A DNA stretch of 64,000 nucleotides from Massilia sp. ST3 (GCF_018119405.1 NZ_JAGPWC010000020.1:1-64000); one strand, 5' to 3'. Shown: positions 54,515 through 63,679, counted from the first letter of the stretch. Numbers and translations: made by a program. Notes: generated by a model from the sequence alone, not told the origin.

Positions 54515-54592
54515 GTTTTTTGCAATAAAGCCGCAAGCGAGCGATACACACTAGCAAGTTTGTGGCGTTATTTGCTAGAATACGGTTCTTTC

Positions 54593-54668
54593 GCCGCTGT
54601 AGCTCAGTCGGTAGAGCAGCGCATTCGTAATGCGAAGGTCACCAGTTCGATTCCGGTCAGCGGCACCA
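54593..54668 (+). tRNA. tRNA-Thr (anticodon CGT)
   Basis: 76 nt folding as a standard cloverleaf: acceptor GCCGCTG/CAGCGGC, D-arm GCTCAGTCGGTAGAGC, anticodon loop TTCGTAA with CGT, T-arm GGTTCGATTCC-like sequence (CCAGTTCGATTCCGG), and encoded CCA. It closely resembles the thrW-type tRNA-Thr(CGT). Confidence 0.97.
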
Positions 54669-54680
54669 GAATAGCGAGAA

Positions 54681-54707
54681 GGGCCACCCGTCAGGGTGGC
54701 CCTTTTT
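54681..54707. terminator. Hairpin terminator between tRNA-Thr and the YdeI-like gene
   Basis: GGGCCACCC pairs with GGGTGGCCC (54681-54702) around a short loop, with T5 after it on the plus strand. It ends the tRNA transcript and may also serve the convergent gene. Confidence 0.82.
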
Positions 54708-54723
54708 GCATTCCGGCGCCGGT

Positions 54724-55326
54724 TCAGCAGTTCTGGTATTTCCAGTTGCGCTGCTTGCCTTCGGCAATCCACTCCACCGCCTGCTCCAGGCGGCGCAGGC
54801 GGGTGGGCTCGGTCTTGGCGTCCAGCAGCCAGTCCACGTACTCGCGCTTGGCGCTGGGCGAGAAGGCTTCGAAGTGTTCCCTGGCGCCCGCCTTGTCCTC
54901 CAGGGCGGCGAGGAAATAGTCTGGCACCACCAGTTCGCGCGCCGCGTTCGGCTTGGCGCGCGCCGGCGCCTGCACGCCTTCCGTGTTCAGGGCCATCGCC
55001 TTCTTGACGTAGGCGGCCATTGTCTTCTTGGACGGCAAGTCCTTGAGCGAGGCGATGCGGCCGAACTGGCCCATCGCCTCGCGCCCCTTGTCGTCTTCCT
55101 GCGCCACCAGCAGTTCGCCCTTCCAGAAGCCGAAGGCGCAATGCGCCTTGAAGGAGGCCATATTGCACAGCATGCCCTGGTAGAGGAAGAAGGGCATGCT
55201 CCATTTGATGGTCTCTTCCACGTCCGGGCAGGTTTCGTGCACGACCTGGCGCAGGTGGCGCAGGATGGGCTGGGCGAATTCGGCCGAGTTGGCGATGTAG
55301 TCGTCGATGCGCGGGTCGATCGTGGG
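54724..55326 (-). CDS. YdeI/OmpD-associated family protein (DUF1801-like N-terminus)
   Basis: 200 residues from the ATG at 55326, which has a GGAG ribosome-binding site; an ATG at 55383 is possible. The first part (IDDYIANSAEFAQPILRHLRQVVHETCPDVEETIKWSMPFF) is DUF1801-like, and the C-terminal part (PDYFLAALEDKAGAREHFEAFSPSAKREYVDWLLDAK) is the YdeI/bacteriocin-protection region. It is cytoplasmic; its biochemical role is not known. Confidence 0.8.
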   Translation of the reverse strand, partial: PTIDPRIDDYIANSAEFAQPILRHLRQVVHETCPDVEETIKWSMPFFLYQGMLCNMASFKAHCAFGFWKGELLVAQEDDKGREAMGQFGRIASLKDLPSKKTMAAYVKKAMALNTEGVQAPARAKPNAARELVVPDYFLAALEDKAGAREHFEAFSPSAKREYVDWLLDAKTEPTRLRRLEQAVEWIAEGKQRNWKYQNC

Positions 55327-55400
55327 CATGCTGGTCTCCGTGGTCAGGAGACGATTTTGCTCAATGGCATCGAAAAAGTCCACCGGGCCTTACGCGCGGC

Positions 55401-56603
55401 TCAGTTGTCGCTGGCCAGCGCCGGCTCTCCCGCCTCCTGCAGCCCGCGCGCCAGGCTCGACACGCTCGGGTTGTCGACGAACACGCAGCGCTTGCCGGTG
55501 CGCTTGCAATGGTCCTTCACCCGCCAGTAGGCGGCGTGGCTGATGCAGCCGGTCTGGCAGATCACCAGGTCGGCCGCGGCCAGGCTGGCGTCGAGCAGGC
55601 TGCTGCTGTCCTTCAGGCCGCCGTCGTGGTGGGCGAACTGGCCGCCGGCGCGCTCGACCAGAGTGCGGTAGCTCGGCACGTTGCCATCCCGGCCGCCCAC
55701 GCACAGCACGCTGCGGTTGAACAGGCGCACCGGCGCTTCCTGGGGCGCGGGCGTGGGCGGGGACGGGAGCGCCGGCGCCGGATCGTCCTGCGGCGCTGCG
55801 GGAACGACCCGCGCCGCCTTCAGCTCGGCCAGCTGCGCCCGCAAGGCCTGCTCGCGCGCTTCCATCTGCGCCACCCGGTTGGCCAGGCGCTGGCGGCTTT
55901 CCAGCTCGGGCACCGCGGCGGCCAGCTGGGCCAGCTCGGTACGCAGCTTGTGGACCTCGGTGTCCTTGCCGATGATCGTGGCGCGCGCCTGCATCAGCTG
56001 CTGTTCGTGGCGCTCCGCCGCCTCGGCCTTGTCCTGCACCAGGGCCTGGCAGCGCTCCTGCGTCTTCGCCAGCTCGCGTTCCAGCCTCGCGTTGTCGGCC
56101 AGCAGCGCGTTGAACTTGTTGATGTCCGCGCGGGCGCAGGCGCCGGCCTGGTGCTGCACCATGTGGATGTCGCGGCACATCTTTTCCTCGAGCTCGGCAG
56201 TGCAGCGCGGGTGGCTCAGGCCAGCCCAGAAGGCGCCGGCGACGTCGCCGGCCGCCACTGCCGCGTCCCACATGCGGCCCACGTCTTCCGTCGTTTTCGC
56301 CGCGCGGAAGCGCTGGACGTTGACCGCGTAGCGGCGCTCGAGTTCCTTCTGCACGGCGTCCGCGACCGGGGTGCGCAGCAGGCAATCGCTGACGGCCCCG
56401 ACGTGGATCTCGTAGTCGTCATGCATCAGCTGGCCGCCAGTCACTTTCTCCACCAGCCGGCGCAGGACGCCCAGCGGCAGGCCCACCCCGATCAGCGGGC
56501 AATGGCAGGCATGGCTGAGTTCCCAGACGCGCCGGCGGCGCGAGCCCTGCAGCATGTGGGCGTAGGGTAGGGCCGCTTCATGCATCGCTTCCTTGTCGCA
56601 CAT
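55401..56603 (-). CDS. DUF2325 protein with central coiled coil
   Basis: 400 residues. An N-terminal region (HACHCPLIGVGLPLGVLRRLVEKVTGG), a helical coiled-coil-rich middle (about 165-270) and the DUF2325 domain (about 290-385: VLCVGGRDGNVPSYRTLVERAGG, DLVICQTGCISHAAYWRVKDHCKRTGK) are visible. It has no signal peptide. A Fur-like box lies 32 bp upstream of the start, so iron-dependent control is likely. Its molecular function is not established. Confidence 0.8.
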   Translation of the reverse strand: MCDKEAMHEAALPYAHMLQGSRRRRVWELSHACHCPLIGVGLPLGVLRRLVEKVTGGQLMHDDYEIHVGAVSDCLLRTPVADAVQKELERRYAVNVQRFRAAKTTEDVGRMWDAAVAAGDVAGAFWAGLSHPRCTAELEEKMCRDIHMVQHQAGACARADINKFNALLADNARLERELAKTQERCQALVQDKAEAAERHEQQLMQARATIIGKDTEVHKLRTELAQLAAAVPELESRQRLANRVAQMEAREQALRAQLAELKAARVVPAAPQDDPAPALPSPPTPAPQEAPVRLFNRSVLCVGGRDGNVPSYRTLVERAGGQFAHHDGGLKDSSSLLDASLAAADLVICQTGCISHAAYWRVKDHCKRTGKRCVFVDNPSVSSLARGLQEAGEPALASDN

Positions 56604-57088
56604 TCGATCTCGCTCCCAGGCTAATCGCGTAATTGATAATGATTCTCATTTATATTTTAGGGAAAACGGGGAGGAAAGCAAGAGGAATCTGGACAGGAAG
56701 AGTGATGCATGCAGGCCGCATTTCGGACCCGATCACGGCACGATCGCGTCGGATAGCAGAGCTCTGTTAGGCAGCGCACGGTCCGGACAGGTTGTCCGTT
56801 GTATTTTTTGTATCGCGAGCCAGTGGTCCGATACTGTACTCGTGTCGGACGCCACTGGCGTGCGCCCGACGACGACGGCGAGATGGCTGCCTGCCTTCAC
56901 GACTGTTGAGCTTGCTCCAGGTCCAGACACCGACAACCTTGACCTAGAGCATGTCCTCGCAGGACTGATTGATGTAGCGCAGGCATTCTCGTCGCCTCGT
57001 TCTCCTACGGGCGAAATCAGGCAAGAATGTGGTGATAGTCGAGTATCGGTCTACTCCGCGTTGGTCTACACTTTACGAGGGATACATC
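56604..57088. other. 485-bp intergenic region with a Fur-like box
   Basis: Apart from the Fur-like site at 56635-56653, this region shows no convincing gene. A 167-residue reading frame crossing it (56593-57096) lacks a ribosome-binding site, has atypical composition and overlaps the next gene's start. An inverted repeat (GTCCGATAC/GTGTCGGAC, near 56828-56851) is the only other structure seen. Confidence 0.5.
56635..56653. promoter_or_regulatory. Fur-like box upstream of the DUF2325 gene
   Basis: GATAATGATTCTCATTTAT matches the 19-bp Fur consensus in 14 positions. It lies between the DUF2325 gene (minus strand) and the Ser/Gly-rich gene (plus strand), much closer to the former. Confidence 0.6.
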
Positions 57089-57919
57089 ATGGATAATCAG
57101 AAGTCAACCGAGGGAAAAGGCAGCGACGCAAGCCGCGAGGGCGCAGGTTCGAGCATCGGTAAAGGCCAGGATTCCAATCTCGGCAAGAGCAGCGGTGCAT
57201 CGGGCTCGAGCCTGGGCAGCGGTGCGTCGGGCGGCAGCCTCGGCAGCGCCAACGCCTCGCCGAGCAGCGCCAGCGGCGCCACCAGCTCCAGCAGCGGCGC
57301 CGTCGGCGGCACCAGCAACGCCAGCTCCGGCTCGTCCGGCAGCTCGCTGGGCAGCAGCGCAGCCGGCAGCAGCGGCTCGATGGGCAGCAGCGCAAGCGGC
57401 AGCAGCGGCTCGATGGGCAGCAGCGCAAGCAGCACCAACATGGGCAGCACCACCGGCAGCACCACCGGCAGCAGCCTGGGCACCAGCGCCGGCAGCAGCG
57501 GCAGCATGGGCGGCGGCAGCACCGGCAGCAGCCAGTCGGACATGGGCCAGCAACAGCAGCAGGGCGGTATCAAGGGCGCCATGGCCTCGATGAGCCCTGA
57601 CAAGATGCACCAGGGTATCGACAAGGCAGCCCAGGCAGCCCAGCCGCTGGTGGACCGCCTGGTCAGCACCGCGCACGCCGGCGTCGACCGCGTTAGCGGC
57701 ATGCTGGGCAGCACCCGTGAAAGCATGGGCCAGCGCTCGCAGCAGCTGAACGAGAAGTACCAGGACCTGTCGGCCCAAGGCCGCGAGTACGTCCGCAACA
57801 ACCCGGGCAGCGCCCTGCTGGCCGCCATCGGCGTCGGCTTCGTGCTGGCAAAGCTGCTGGGTGGTTCGAGCGACCGTTCGCGCGATTCCCGCTCGTATCG
57901 CGACTACCGCGATTATTGA
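57089..57919 (+). CDS. Ser/Gly-rich protein with DUF883 (ElaB/YqjD)-like C-terminus
   Basis: 276 residues from the ATG at 57089 with an AGGG ribosome-binding site. Residues about 15-155 are low-complexity Ser/Gly/Ala, including an 11-residue unit (GSSGSMGSSAS) twice in tandem, exact at the DNA level (57365-57430). The C-terminal about 110 residues are helical and end in a membrane anchor (REYVRNNPGSALLAAIGVGFVLAKLL), the DUF883 hallmark of ribosome-associated inner membrane proteins. The long disordered head is unusual for that family, which normally has about 100 residues in total. Confidence 0.75.
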   Translation: MDNQKSTEGKGSDASREGAGSSIGKGQDSNLGKSSGASGSSLGSGASGGSLGSANASPSSASGATSSSSGAVGGTSNASSGSSGSSLGSSAAGSSGSMGSSASGSSGSMGSSASSTNMGSTTGSTTGSSLGTSAGSSGSMGGGSTGSSQSDMGQQQQQGGIKGAMASMSPDKMHQGIDKAAQAAQPLVDRLVSTAHAGVDRVSGMLGSTRESMGQRSQQLNEKYQDLSAQGREYVRNNPGSALLAAIGVGFVLAKLLGGSSDRSRDSRSYRDYRDY

Positions 57920-58030
57920 TCGCTAACCGTCCACCAGGGCGGAACGTGAAGGAGCCCGGCCAGCGTTATGCTTGGCTGGGCTTCGTTTTTTGTGGGGTGT
58001 GGTGCAAGGTGAGGGTGGTGGTCTGCACAC

Positions 58031-58174
58031 AAACTTAGGTTCCGGCCTTCGCCGGAAGTCGTAGGCGCCAGTGGCGCGTACGACGTGCCAGGGTAGCTGG
58101 GATGAGTAGGTGCTGACGCTATCCCGCAAGTTAACTTTGAGACCGTCGTTCCGGCGAAGGCCGGAACCCAAGTT
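58031..58174. repeat. Diverged inverted pair of REP-like units
   Basis: A unit like AAACTTAGGTTCCGGCC (58031-58062) faces an inverted GACCGTCGTTCCGGCG unit ending CCCAAGTT (58141-58174). It matches the AACTTGGGTTCCGG family with a few changes and lies between the Ser/Gly-rich gene and the RND permease gene, which converge. Confidence 0.7.
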
Positions 58175-58201
58175 CCTCAGCAGACCCGTAACGCGCACAC
58201 A

Positions 58202-61200
58202 TCATCCCACACTCGGTTCCCCGGTTTTCACCACCGGCTGCGCCGGATGCCTCCTCAGCCTGTCCCTCCCACGCTTGAGCAGATGCTCGAAGTCATCCAC
58301 ATAAGTAAACACCGCAGGCACCACCAGCAAGCTGAGCAAGGTCGAGGTAATCAATCCTCCCATCACCGCGATCGCCATCGGGGCGCGGAAGCTCGGGTCC
58401 CCCGAGAATCCCAGCGCCAGCGGCAGCATGCCCGCGCCCATGGCGATGGTGGTCATCACAATGGGGCGCGAACGCTTGTGGCAGGCGTCGACCAGGGCGT
58501 CGAAGCGGTTCATGCCCGCCTTGCGCGCCAAAATCGCATAGTCCACCAGCAGGATCGAGTTCTTGGTCACGATCCCCATCAGCATGATCAGGCCGATCAT
58601 GGTCGGCATCGACAGCGCGTTGCGTGTGATCAGCAGGGCCACGAAGGCGCCGCCGATCGAGAGGGGCAGTGCGGCCAGGATGGTGGCCGGCTGCATGAAA
58701 TCGTTGAACAGCAGCACCAGCACGCCGTAGATGCACAGCACGCCGATCAGCATCGCCACGCCGAAGCTGGCGAACAGCGCCTGCATCTCCTGGGCGTCGC
58801 CCAGCTCGGCGATCTGCACCGAGGGCGGCAGCTTCTGGAACACGGGCAGGGCGCGCGCCTCGGCGTTGACTTCGCCCAGCGAGCGGCCAGACAGTTCCAC
58901 GTCCAGGGTCACGTTGCGGCTGCGGTTCAGGCGGTCGATCTGGGCCGGGCCGCTTTCCACCGTGATGGTGGCGACGTTCGCCAGCAGCACCGGGCCGTTC
59001 GCGCCTGGCACGGTCAGGCGGCCGATGGCCTCCAGGTCGGCGCGCACCGCGTCCGGCAGCTTGACGCGGATCGGCACCTGGCGCTCGGCCAGGTTCATCT
59101 TGGCCAGGGCCTGGTCGTAGTCGCCGGCGGTGGCCACGCGCACCGTCTCGCCGATGGCGGCGGCCGTCACGCCCAGGTCGGCCGCGCGCGCGAAGTCCGG
59201 GCGCACGATGATCTCCGGGCGCACCAGCGAGGCGCTCGAGCTGACATTGCCGATGCCGCGCAGCGTGCGCAGTTCGCGCTCGGCCTGGCGCGCCGCCGCC
59301 TGCAGCGCTTCCGGGTCTTCGCTGCGCAGCACCAGCTGCATCTTGGTGCCGGTATCCGGCGCGCCGACGGTGAAGCGTGCGCCGGGGATCGCGGCCACGC
59401 GTTCGCGGATGCCCCGCTCGATACCGGAGAGCGATTCGTCGCGGTCGTCGCGGTGCACCGTGTTCACGGTCAGCACCGCGCGCCGCGCTTCGGCCGCCGC
59501 GCCAGGCGCGAAGGCGTCGCCGCTGGAGCCGCCACCGATCGAGCTGAACACGTTCTTTACGCCCGGCACCCCCATCACCGCCAGGCGGGTCTGCTCGGCC
59601 ACGGCGTGGGTCTCGGCCAGGGTGGCGCCGGGCGCCAGCTCCACGTTGATCTGGGTCTGCGAGCGGTCGGCCGGGGGCACGAAGCCGGTTGGCAGCAAGG
59701 GTACCAGGGCGATCGAGCCGAAGAAGAACACGGCCGAGCCGATCGCCGTGGCCAGGCGGTGGCGCAGGCACCATTTCATCACCCGCATGTAGCGTCGCAT
59801 GATGGGGCCGTCTTCTTCCTGGTGCGGCTTGGCGGGCTTGAGCAGGTAGGCGCACATCATCGGTGTCAGCAGGCGCGCCACCAGCAGCGAGGCCAGGATC
59901 GCCAGTACGGCGGTCCAGCCGAACTGCTTGAAGAACTTGCCGGGAATGCCGCCCATGAAGGCAGTCGGCAGGAACACCGCCACCAGCGAGAAGGTGGTGG
60001 CGATCACCGCCATGCCGATTTCGTCGGCCGCCTCCAGCGCCGCCTGCATCGGCGTCTTGCCCATGTGGAGGTGGCGCGAGATGTTCTCGATCTCGACGAT
60101 GGCATCGTCGACCAGCACCCCCACCACCAGGGCCAGCGACAGCAGGGTCACCATGTTGAGGGTGTAGCCGAACAGGTACTGGCCCAGGAATGCCGGGATC
60201 ACCGACAGCGGCAGGGCCGCCGCCGCGATCAGGGTGGCGCGCCAGTCGCGCAGGAACCACCACACCACCAGCACCGCCAGCACCGCGCCTTCGTACAGCA
60301 TCTCCATCGAGGCGTCGAAGTTTTCTTCCACCGCGAAGGAGTTGTCGATCACCTCGCGCAGCACCAGGTTCGGATGCTCTTTTTGCAGCTGGGCCACGGC
60401 CGCGCGTGCGCCCTCCGCCACGTCGACCTCGCCCGCGCCGCGCGTGCGGAATACCTCGAAGGCCACCACCTTGCGCCCGTCCTGCTCGGCGATGGCGCGC
60501 GGTTCGGCCACCGTGTCGGCCACGTTCGCCACCTGGTCCAGGCGCACGCTGCGGCCGTCCGGCAGCGGAATCTCCATGCCCGCCAGCTCCTGGGCGCTCT
60601 TGACGGTGGCGATGGTGCGCACCGATTGCTCGGCGCCGCTGACGTCGCCGCGCCCGCCGGGCGCTTCGCGCTGCACGTTGCGCAGCTGACGCGAAACGTC
60701 CAGCGCCGACACCCGCAGCGCCGCCATCCGGGCGTCAATCAGCTCCACGCGCACTTCGCGCGTCACGCCGCCCACGCGCTTGACCGCACCCAGGCCCGGT
60801 ACGCTCAGCAGGCGCTTGGAGACGTCGTTGTCGACGAACCAGCTCAGCTCCTGGTCGTCCATGCCGCTGCCGGCGCCGGGCGCGCGCGCCACCGTGAAGG
60901 TGGCGATCACGCGCCCGGCGGTGGCGGCCTTGGTCACGCTCGGGTCGCGCATCTCGGCCGGCAGGTCGGCGCGCACGCGCGAGACCGCGTCGCGCACGTC
61001 GTTCACCGCGTCCGACAAGTCCTTCTCGAGGATGAACTCGACGGTAATGGTGGCCACGCCATCGAGCACGCGGGTATAGATGTTCTTCACCCCTTGCAGG
61101 GTGGCGACCGAATCCTCGATCTTGCGCGCGACCTCGGTCTCCAGCTGCGCCGGGGCGGCGCCGTCCAGCACCGCGCTGACGGTGACGATCGGCAGTTCGA

Positions 61201-61318
61201 TGTCGGGGAAGTCCTGCACCTTGTTGGCCTTGAAGGCCAGCAGCCCGGCCAGGGTGAGCAGGGCGAACAGCATGATCGCCGGGATCGGGTTGCGGATCGA
61301 GAGGGCGGAAAAATTCAT
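58202..61318 (-). CDS. RND-family efflux permease
   Basis: 1038 residues from the ATG at 61318; an ATG at 61342 is possible. The order of features is that of AcrB-type pumps: first membrane helix, a porter domain (FPDIELPIVTVSAVLDGAAPAQLE), helices 2-6 with LVVGVLVDDAIVEIENI (paired aspartates of the proton relay), a second porter/docking half and helices 7-12 (GLIMLMGIVTKNSILLVDYA). It exports drugs or metabolites in exchange for protons. The adaptor gene sits 10 bp upstream on the same strand; no outer membrane channel gene is adjacent. Confidence 0.93.
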   Translation of the reverse strand: MNFSALSIRNPIPAIMLFALLTLAGLLAFKANKVQDFPDIELPIVTVSAVLDGAAPAQLETEVARKIEDSVATLQGVKNIYTRVLDGVATITVEFILEKDLSDAVNDVRDAVSRVRADLPAEMRDPSVTKAATAGRVIATFTVARAPGAGSGMDDQELSWFVDNDVSKRLLSVPGLGAVKRVGGVTREVRVELIDARMAALRVSALDVSRQLRNVQREAPGGRGDVSGAEQSVRTIATVKSAQELAGMEIPLPDGRSVRLDQVANVADTVAEPRAIAEQDGRKVVAFEVFRTRGAGEVDVAEGARAAVAQLQKEHPNLVLREVIDNSFAVEENFDASMEMLYEGAVLAVLVVWWFLRDWRATLIAAAALPLSVIPAFLGQYLFGYTLNMVTLLSLALVVGVLVDDAIVEIENISRHLHMGKTPMQAALEAADEIGMAVIATTFSLVAVFLPTAFMGGIPGKFFKQFGWTAVLAILASLLVARLLTPMMCAYLLKPAKPHQEEDGPIMRRYMRVMKWCLRHRLATAIGSAVFFFGSIALVPLLPTGFVPPADRSQTQINVELAPGATLAETHAVAEQTRLAVMGVPGVKNVFSSIGGGSSGDAFAPGAAAEARRAVLTVNTVHRDDRDESLSGIERGIRERVAAIPGARFTVGAPDTGTKMQLVLRSEDPEALQAAARQAERELRTLRGIGNVSSSASLVRPEIIVRPDFARAADLGVTAAAIGETVRVATAGDYDQALAKMNLAERQVPIRVKLPDAVRADLEAIGRLTVPGANGPVLLANVATITVESGPAQIDRLNRSRNVTLDVELSGRSLGEVNAEARALPVFQKLPPSVQIAELGDAQEMQALFASFGVAMLIGVLCIYGVLVLLFNDFMQPATILAALPLSIGGAFVALLITRNALSMPTMIGLIMLMGIVTKNSILLVDYAILARKAGMNRFDALVDACHKRSRPIVMTTIAMGAGMLPLALGFSGDPSFRAPMAIAVMGGLITSTLLSLLVVPAVFTYVDDFEHLLKRGRDRLRRHPAQPVVKTGEPSVG

Positions 61319-61328
61319 CGCAAGCCTC

Positions 61329-62501
61329 TCAACGCGCCGCACGCGCGGGCGCTGCCGCGGGCTGCGCCGCGGGTTGTGCAGCGGGTTGTGCCGATACGTT
61401 GCGCACCAGGTCGCCGTCGTTCAGGAAGCCGGCGCCGCTGACCACGATCGGGGTGCCGGCCGCCAGGCCGCCGGTGACCTCGACCCGGTCGCCCAGGCGG
61501 CGGCCGGTGCTCACCTTCAGCTGGCTCACGCGGCTGTCGCGGTTCAGGCGGAACACGTAGGAAAAGCCGTCGCGCACCGCGATCGCCTGCTGCGGCACGG
61601 TGAGGGCGTTCGAGGCGCCCAGCTCGAAGCGGCCGCTGGCGAACATGCCGGCCTTGAGCGGCGCGTTGGCCGAAAGCGATGGCGGCAGGTCGACATAGAC
61701 CAGGGCGATGCGGGTTTGCGGATCGACCGAGGGCGCGACGGTGCGCACCTTGCCGGTGACTTCGCCGCCGCTGGCGGCGCGTACATAAGCGCGCATGCCG
61801 GGCTGGATGCGGCCCAGGTCCTGGGCGGTGATCTCGGCGCGCCATTCCAGGCGGCCCTGGCGGATCATGCGAAACAGTTCCGTGCCCACGCCCACCACGG
61901 CGCCCACCGTGGCGTTGCGCGCCGAGATGACGCCGCTGTCCGGCGCCACCACCTGCGTGTACTTGAGGCGCAGCTGCTGCTGGGTCAGCGTGGCCTGGGC
62001 GGCGCTCACGCGCGCCGCGGCGGTACGCTCGGCGGTGAGGTACTGGGTCACCTGCTGCTCGCTCAGCGCGCCGGAGCTCTTCAGGGCGCGGGCGCGCCCG
62101 GCGTTGGCCGCGGCCTCCGCGGCATTGGCCTGGGCTTCCTGCACGGCGGCGCGGGCCTGCTCCACGTCGGCGCGCACGGTCTCGGCGGAGAACACGGCCA
62201 GCACCTCGCCCTTCTTGACCACGTCGCCCACGTTGACCCGGACTTCGGTCAGCCGCAGCCCGCCCGATTCGCTGCCGATCACGGCTTCCTGCCAGGAGGC
62301 GATGCTGCCGTTGGCGGTGAGCTTGAGGGGCAGGCTGGCGGTCGAAGGCAGGCCGGTGGACACGGTCAGGGCGGGCTTGGGCGCCGGGGCCGGCTCGTCC
62401 TTGGCGGTGACGCCGCCGGACAGGGCGAACGCAGCCAGGACGCACAGTGAGGCTGCCGCCGCCGCGATCAGCGCGGGGCGTGGAATCCGTTTGATTTGCA
62501 T
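61329..62501 (-). CDS. RND efflux periplasmic adaptor
   Basis: 390 residues. An N-terminal signal/anchor (about 8-30), a lipoyl-type segment, a coiled-coil hairpin (about 110-190) and a beta-barrel region (VAPDSGVISARNATVGAVVGVG) are visible. It ends with an Ala/Pro-rich tail (QPAAQPAAQPAA). It bridges the permease and an outer membrane channel, which must be encoded elsewhere. It forms an operon with the permease downstream. Confidence 0.92.
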   Translation of the reverse strand: MQIKRIPRPALIAAAAASLCVLAAFALSGGVTAKDEPAPAPKPALTVSTGLPSTASLPLKLTANGSIASWQEAVIGSESGGLRLTEVRVNVGDVVKKGEVLAVFSAETVRADVEQARAAVQEAQANAAEAAANAGRARALKSSGALSEQQVTQYLTAERTAAARVSAAQATLTQQQLRLKYTQVVAPDSGVISARNATVGAVVGVGTELFRMIRQGRLEWRAEITAQDLGRIQPGMRAYVRAASGGEVTGKVRTVAPSVDPQTRIALVYVDLPPSLSANAPLKAGMFASGRFELGASNALTVPQQAIAVRDGFSYVFRLNRDSRVSQLKVSTGRRLGDRVEVTGGLAAGTPIVVSGAGFLNDGDLVRNVSAQPAAQPAAQPAAAPARAAR

Positions 62502-62671
62502 GGTTGGTCGACTCTCGGGTAAGCGACCAAGTGTAGCAAAAGCGGCCTGGTCGGCAGCGTTCTCGCGTGCGCGTTATGCAGGGCGCTTACAAAGATTTAC
62601 AGCATCGCCGACGGCGGCATGGGACACCGGGTGGCGCATGGGGTATAAATCCTTATCGAGAAGGAGGAAGC

Positions 62672-63667
62672 ATGGTCCGCAAATGGATAGTGGCCTTGTG
62701 CTGCCTGCTTGCCGGCGCCGTGTCCGCGGCGGCGCCCCTGACGGCGGAGCAGGCCCTGCACGTGCTGAACCGCATGAGCTTCGGCCCGCGGCCGGGCGAG
62801 GTGGCGCGCCTGCAGGCCATGGGGCTGGAGCGCTACGTGGCGGAACAGCTCGACCCTTCCAGGCCGGACTTGCTGGGCGAAGACGCGCGCCGGGTGCGGG
62901 AGCTGGGGAACGCACGCCTGGACGCCGATGGCGCCGAAGCCGACGACCTGGCGCGGCAGGAGCGTCTGCTGCGCGCCATCGCCAGCCGGCGCCAGCTCGA
63001 GGAGGTACTGGTCGGCTTCCGGCTGCAGCAGCACGGGGCAGCGGGGATGGCCCCGGCCGAACAGGCGCGCATGGCGGAGACGCTGCGCCCGCAGGTGTTC
63101 GGACGGGTTGACGGGGATCCGGCCGCGTGGCTTCGGGCGCTGGCCGAACGTTTTGTCGGCGGCGTGCCGCCGCGGCGCTTGATGTCGCGCATGGAAGCCG
63201 CGTGGCGGCGCAGCGGCGGCGACCAGAAGGAGGTCTTGCGGGCCTTGTTCACTAGTCCGGACTTCCTGGCGCCGGCGGCGCAGGCGAACAAGCGCAAGGA
63301 TCCGCTGCGCCTGCTGGCCTCGGCGGTGCGGAGCAGCGGCATCGAGGTCGCCAATGCGGCGCCGCTGGCGCGGGCGCAGGTAGAGCTGGAAGAAGAGGGG
63401 ATGGGCGCCTGGCCCGAGGTGGCCGCGGCCCTGGCGCAGGGGCGCTTGCCGCTCGCGGCCGAAGCGCCGCGCCGGCACCGCCAAGCGTCGGTGGCGCCGC
63501 CGATGCGTGTATTGCCGGGGGACCGCAATCAGCCGGCAAGCTTGGCCTCGCCGTCGACGGTGCGGCCGGAGGCGCCGACGCCTTCAGCAGCGGCCATGGC
63601 GGCGGCCACGCGCACGCCGCCGCTGGATGCGGCCTTGCTCGGCAGTGAGGAATTCCTGCGATATTGA
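62672..63667 (+). CDS. Short DUF1800-like protein, possibly degenerate
   Basis: 331 residues from the ATG at 62672 with an AAGGAGG ribosome-binding site. A signal peptide (about 1-21) is followed by the DUF1800 start (ALHVLNRMSFGPRPGEVARLQAMGLERYVAEQLDPS) and later pieces (ALFTSPDFLAPAAQANKRKDPLRLLASAVRSSG, LDAALLGSEEFLRY). The middle catalytic-like part of full-length (about 450-550-residue) family members is missing, and a Pro/Ala-rich stretch replaces the usual MFHRL/QPPDGY region. The DUF1501 partner usually found next to it is absent. Confidence 0.65.
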   Translation: MVRKWIVALCCLLAGAVSAAAPLTAEQALHVLNRMSFGPRPGEVARLQAMGLERYVAEQLDPSRPDLLGEDARRVRELGNARLDADGAEADDLARQERLLRAIASRRQLEEVLVGFRLQQHGAAGMAPAEQARMAETLRPQVFGRVDGDPAAWLRALAERFVGGVPPRRLMSRMEAAWRRSGGDQKEVLRALFTSPDFLAPAAQANKRKDPLRLLASAVRSSGIEVANAAPLARAQVELEEEGMGAWPEVAAALAQGRLPLAAEAPRRHRQASVAPPMRVLPGDRNQPASLASPSTVRPEAPTPSAAAMAAATRTPPLDAALLGSEEFLRY

Positions 63668-63679
63668 TTCGCAGCGAAC

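Noticed and set aside
56593..57096. A 167-residue plus-strand frame between the DUF2325 and Ser/Gly-rich genes
   Set aside because: No ribosome-binding site, atypical composition, crosses the Fur-like box and overlaps the next gene's start.
58247..61441. A 1064-residue open frame antisense to the RND permease and adaptor
   Set aside because: It has His/Gln/Arg-rich shadow composition and lies opposite two well-recognised genes.
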